41,278 nucleotides of DNA from Lachnospiraceae bacterium. GTDB lineage: Bacteria; Bacillota; Clostridia; Lachnospirales; Lachnospiraceae. Position numbers and translations under genes: made by a program. Below are positions 38,645-41,278 of this stretch, piece after piece. The stretch lies in the NCBI GenBank assembly GCA_017513005.1, contig JAFWDM010000042.1:1-41278 (forward strand), in the 5' to 3' direction. The notes under the pieces are model-generated. The model did no database searches, was not told where the DNA came from, and saw only the letters and a program-made list of their open reading frames with translations. Each line of letters begins with the position of its first letter. The stretch's first letter is position 1.

Positions 38645-39490
38645 ATGACCACATACGATAATACTGATCCGCTTCTCCGCCCCGGAGAGCGCATAGATGA
38701 CCTTCAGAGAAACGGGCTGAGGATCCTGCAGGATCCCGCCCGCTTCTGTTTTGGTATGGACGCTGTCCTCCTCTCCTCCTATGTCCGGATGAAAAAAGCG
38801 AAGCGTGCCCTTGACCTGGGCACCGGCAACGGCATCATCCCCATCCTTTTGTCCGACCGCACAGACTGTGCCGGCCTGACCGGGCTGGAGATCCAGCCTG
38901 AGAGCGCCGACCTCGCTGTCCGCAGTGTGCTTCTCAACGGGCTGCAGGACCGGATAAAGATCATACAGGGGGATATCCGCGAGGCGGACAGGCTCTTTTC
39001 TGCCGCATCCTTTGACTTTATCACCTGTAATCCGCCCTACCGCGCCGTCGGAAGCGGCAGGATCACCGGCAGGAATGCGGGCAGGGCCTCCCGACGGGCT
39101 GCAGACAGGCTGCAGAAGACTGTCCGCACAGGCAGCCCCTCTCCGGAACCGGAAGATCCCGATCCCCGCGCCATCGCCCGCCACGAGATCCTCTGTACGT
39201 TTGACGATGTCACCCGCGCAGCAGCCGGGCTCCTGAGGCCCGGCGGGCATTTTTATCTCATCCACAGGCCCCTGCGCCTCGCGGAGATCATTACGAAGCT
39301 CTGTATCGCAGGCCTGGAGCCCAAACGGATGCAGCTCGTTCATCCTCATGCCGGGCAGCCCCCCAATATGGTCCTGCTCGACTGCGTCCGCGGCGGCAGC
39401 CCCGAGCTTCGCGTCGAGGCCCCTCTCATTGTCTATGAGGAGGACGGCGGATACACGCCCGAACTTATAAAGATCTACCGTCCGTCATGA
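38645..39490 (+). CDS. trmN6: tRNA1(Val) adenine N6-methyltransferase (TrmN6/YabB-like)
   Basis: This 281-residue class I methyltransferase carries RALDLGTGNGIIPILL (motif I), GLEIQPESADLA, and the NPPYRAVGSG motif of amino-group adenine methyltransferases. The N-terminus (RIDDLQRNGLRILQDPARFCFGMDAVLL) is the YabB/TrmN6 signature. After NPPY there is a Ser/Arg/Pro-rich insertion of about 35 residues before AIARHEILCTFDDV. Its position after ricT matches the yaaT-yabA-yabB order of Bacillus, with yabA missing. The ribosome site is weak, which suggests coupling to ricT. Confidence 0.9.
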   Translation: MTTYDNTDPLLRPGERIDDLQRNGLRILQDPARFCFGMDAVLLSSYVRMKKAKRALDLGTGNGIIPILLSDRTDCAGLTGLEIQPESADLAVRSVLLNGLQDRIKIIQGDIREADRLFSAASFDFITCNPPYRAVGSGRITGRNAGRASRRAADRLQKTVRTGSPSPEPEDPDPRAIARHEILCTFDDVTRAAAGLLRPGGHFYLIHRPLRLAEIITKLCIAGLEPKRMQLVHPHAGQPPNMVLLDCVRGGSPELRVEAPLIVYEEDGGYTPELIKIYRPS

Positions 39491-39540
39491 CACAGGACCC
39501 GGATGACTTACAGGCAGCCTTCGATGCCGGATGGCAATTC

Positions 39541-39569
39541 TTGACATAAAAATGTCAGTGTAATAGAGT
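39541..39569 (+). promoter_or_regulatory. Promoter upstream of the DUF6465-type gene
   Basis: Perfect TTGACA (39541-39546), a 17-bp spacer and TAGAGT (39564-39569). The predicted start near 39576 leaves about 154 nt of leader, most of it structured. Confidence 0.75.
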
Positions 39570-39582
39570 ATATTGTAAAAGT

Positions 39583-39702
39583 TCCCGCGGCGTGAATGCA
39601 GTATGGGCGAACGCAGGATACTGTCGCGCCCCTCGAGGGGGCGTGAACAGTGATACATATACATTTCGCGGGACCACGGATATGAACAGGTTTTCGTAAA
39701 CC
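39583..39702 (+). ncRNA. Structured 5' leader of the DUF6465-type gene
   Basis: A closing stem TCCCGCG (39583-39589) with CGCGGGA (39667-39673) encloses two hairpins: CAGTAT/ATACTG (39599-39604 with 39618-39623) and CGCCCC/GGGGCG (39627-39632 with 39638-39643). A further hairpin GGTTT-TCGT-AAACC (39689-39702) stands just before the ribosome site. This three-way-junction shape looks like a cis-regulatory RNA. I do not recognise a known class. Confidence 0.55.
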
Positions 39703-39729
39703 GACTACCGCGCAAAGGAGGCGCAGAAC

Positions 39730-40233
39730 ATGGCAAAAAAGACAAGAGAGGAACTGGAAGAGCTCGAGCTTCGTGCTCTGGAGGAAGCTGTCAGAGAAAT
39801 GAATAAATATTACGATGATGACGATGCGGACAATGCATTTCCCTTCGGTGCCTTTTTGAACGCAGCCACAAAGACCGCTCCGGCAGAAGAGGCACCGGCG
39901 CCCGCTGCAGAAGCTCCCGCTGAGGAAGCTCCCGCTGAGAAGCCGAAAAAGGCGCGCCGCACGACAAAGAAAAGCAGTACTGCCAAGGCCGCCGAGAAAA
40001 AACCGGCGAAGAAACCCGCCGCGCGCAAGCCCCGCAAAAAGGCCTTCGTCCCCAATTTCGTGATCCAGACCACTGAGGACAAAGAGATCACCTATGAGAG
40101 CGTCGTCGAGAAGGTCCAGGCCGCCATCACAGCCGCAGATGTGTCCTCCATCGATATCTATGTAAAGGCCGAGGAAGGAAAGGCCTATTATGTCGTGAAC
40201 GGCGAGGCAGCCGGCTCCGTGGACCTGTTTTAA
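39730..40233 (+). CDS. DUF6465-type protein with histone-H1-like linker
   Basis: This 167-residue protein has three parts. An N-terminal acidic helix (TREELEELELRALEEAVREM) ends in a run of five Asp. The middle (about 45-105) is Ala/Pro/Glu-rich then Lys/Ala-rich with repeated KPA and AEKK units, similar to histone H1 tails. The C-terminal 60 residues (FVIQTTEDKEITYESVVEKV to YYVVNGEAAGSVDLF) match, from memory, the DUF6465 family common in Lachnospiraceae. The function is unknown; the basic linker suggests nucleic-acid contact. AAAGGAGG precedes the ATG. It has its own promoter and leader, pointing to strong expression. Confidence 0.8.
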   Translation: MAKKTREELEELELRALEEAVREMNKYYDDDDADNAFPFGAFLNAATKTAPAEEAPAPAAEAPAEEAPAEKPKKARRTTKKSSTAKAAEKKPAKKPAARKPRKKAFVPNFVIQTTEDKEITYESVVEKVQAAITAADVSSIDIYVKAEEGKAYYVVNGEAAGSVDLF

Positions 40234-40259
40234 AGAGGCTCTGTTCAGCAGGAAAAGAG

Positions 40260-40302
40260 TATAGTGAATGACAAAATAAAGAATATCCTGCCGTTTACTA
40301 TA
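40260..40302. promoter_or_regulatory. Inverted repeat upstream of the flavodiiron gene
   Basis: TATAGTGAA (40260-40268) and TTTACTATA (40294-40302) form a 9-bp inverted repeat with one G-U and a 25-nt loop. It sits in the 134-bp gap before the flavodiiron gene. It may be an operator pair or an RNA hairpin; no consensus promoter was confirmed. Confidence 0.35.
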
Positions 40303-40367
40303 TTTTATAAACGCAGAAACCACATGCAAACCAAAACCACGCAAATATATAAATGGAGAAAACAAAT

Positions 40368-41278
40368 ATGAAGATCACAGATTCTATCAAATACGTAGGT
40401 GTGAACGATCATCAGGTCGACCTCTTTGAAGGTCAGTACGATGTGCCGAACGGCATGGCCTACAATTCTTATGTCATCCTGGACGAAAAGATCGCGGTCA
40501 TGGATACCGTAGAGGTCAATTTCAAGGATGAGTGGCTGGGCAATCTGGCAGCCGTCCTGGGAGACCGGAAACCGGATTATCTGGTCGTCCAGCACATGGA
40601 GCCGGACCATTCCGCCAACATCATGAATTTCCTCGAAGTATATCCGGACACGACGGTCGTCGGAAATGTCAAGACCTTCACCTTCATGGGGCAGTTCTTT
40701 GACCTCGATCCTGCGATGAAGAACCTGGTCGTCAAGGACGGCGATACGCTCTCCCTGGGATCCCACGTCCTGAACTTTGTATTTGCGCCCATGGTGCACT
40801 GGCCCGAGGTCATGGTCACCTATGACAGCACCGACAAGGTCCTTTTCTCTGCGGACGGCTTTGGCAAGTTCGGCGCCCTCGACGTGGAGGAGGACTGGGC
40901 CTGCGAGGCGCGCCGCTACTATTTCGGCATCGTCGGCAAGTACGGCCTGCAGACACAAAAGCTCCTGAAAAAGGCCGCCGGCCTCGACATCCAGATCATC
41001 TGCCCTCTGCACGGTCCGGTGCTGACCGAGGATCTGGGCTATTACATCGGCCTGTATGACAAGTGGTCCTCCTACACGCCCGAAAACGAGGGCGTTCTGA
41101 TCGCCTACACCTCCGTCTACGGCCACACGAAGGAAGCCGTCATGGAACTCGCCGCACTGCTGGAGCAGGGCGGCTGCCCGAAGGTCGTCGTCACAGACCT
41201 CGCCCGCGACGATATGGCGGAGGCTGTCGAGGACGCATTCCGCTATGACCGCCTGGTGCTCGCGACCACGACCTACAA
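40368..41278 (+). CDS. fprA: Flavodiiron protein (FprA-like), cut by the window end
   Basis: This is a flavodiiron oxygen or nitric oxide reductase of the cytosol. The first 303 codons are present, covering the beta-lactamase-like diiron domain and the start of the flavodoxin domain. Iron ligands are visible in HMEPDHSAN (His, Glu, Asp, His), VHWPE, SADGFG and CPLHGP. The flavodoxin domain begins GVLIAYTSVYGHTKEAV with its FMN phosphate loop. GGAG (40355-40358) precedes the ATG. In anaerobes such enzymes remove O2 or NO using rubredoxin or NADH-linked donors. The 3' end lies beyond the window. Confidence 0.95.
   Translation, partial: MKITDSIKYVGVNDHQVDLFEGQYDVPNGMAYNSYVILDEKIAVMDTVEVNFKDEWLGNLAAVLGDRKPDYLVVQHMEPDHSANIMNFLEVYPDTTVVGNVKTFTFMGQFFDLDPAMKNLVVKDGDTLSLGSHVLNFVFAPMVHWPEVMVTYDSTDKVLFSADGFGKFGALDVEEDWACEARRYYFGIVGKYGLQTQKLLKKAAGLDIQIICPLHGPVLTEDLGYYIGLYDKWSSYTPENEGVLIAYTSVYGHTKEAVMELAALLEQGGCPKVVVTDLARDDMAEAVEDAFRYDRLVLATTTY

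Overview
The window looks like a chromosomal segment of a GC-rich anaerobic Clostridia bacterium, most likely Lachnospiraceae or a close relative. The evidence is a SCIFF peptide with its radical SAM maturase, the holB-ricT-trmN6 gene order, a DUF6465-type protein, a flavodiiron protein and consensus sigma-A promoters. No rRNA gene, phage, insertion sequence or CRISPR array was seen. This is core or slowly changing accessory DNA.

Layout. 1-2.2 kb (minus strand): two tRNA-Ser genes behind one strong promoter, then metK under a SAM-I (S-box) riboswitch. 2.4-3.6 kb (plus): two small membrane proteins. 3.7-11.1 kb (minus): an envelope and protein-quality block with a large secreted subtilisin-like protease, a ClpX-type AAA+ unfoldase with a long linker and altered RKH loop, and a membrane-anchored HtrA/DegP protease. 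11.2-13.6 kb (minus): an operon of an S4-domain YlmH-like protein, a UDP-sugar pyrophosphorylase and a 90-residue protein. 13.8-17.6 kb: an XRE regulator, the SCIFF precursor scfA (49 aa) and maturase scfB behind a consensus promoter, and an Orn/Lys/Arg decarboxylase. 17.7-20.4 kb (minus): MscL with a C-terminal zinc ribbon, an HPt protein and an LCP-family ligase. 20.5-22.2 kb (plus): a sodium:solute symporter with a structured leader. 22.4-26.1 kb: two tandem ArsA/Get3-like ATPases (minus) and a secreted NlpC/P60-like protein (plus).

26.2-32.9 kb (minus) is the most interesting region. It is a probable operon of lutC-like, fused lutB-lutA-like, menA, menG (ubiE), fixC and fixX, from one promoter with a 17-bp palindrome at its start site to a 19-bp-stem terminator. 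It joins an iron-sulfur LUD/CCG oxidoreductase, only the last two steps of menaquinone synthesis, and an ETF:quinone-oxidoreductase-like FixC/FixX pair without FixA/FixB. My inference is a quinone-linked dehydrogenase chain fed by a scavenged or separately made naphthoate precursor.

33.2-41.3 kb (plus): a degenerate methyltransferase-like protein, pyruvate kinase, holB, ricT (yaaT), trmN6 (yabB), a DUF6465-type protein with a structured leader, and a flavodiiron protein cut by the window end.

A cross-window theme is low-complexity, probably disordered inserts or tails in normally compact proteins (ClpX-like, HtrA, LCP, HolB, RicT, TrmN6, subtilase), together with several short tandem DNA repeats.
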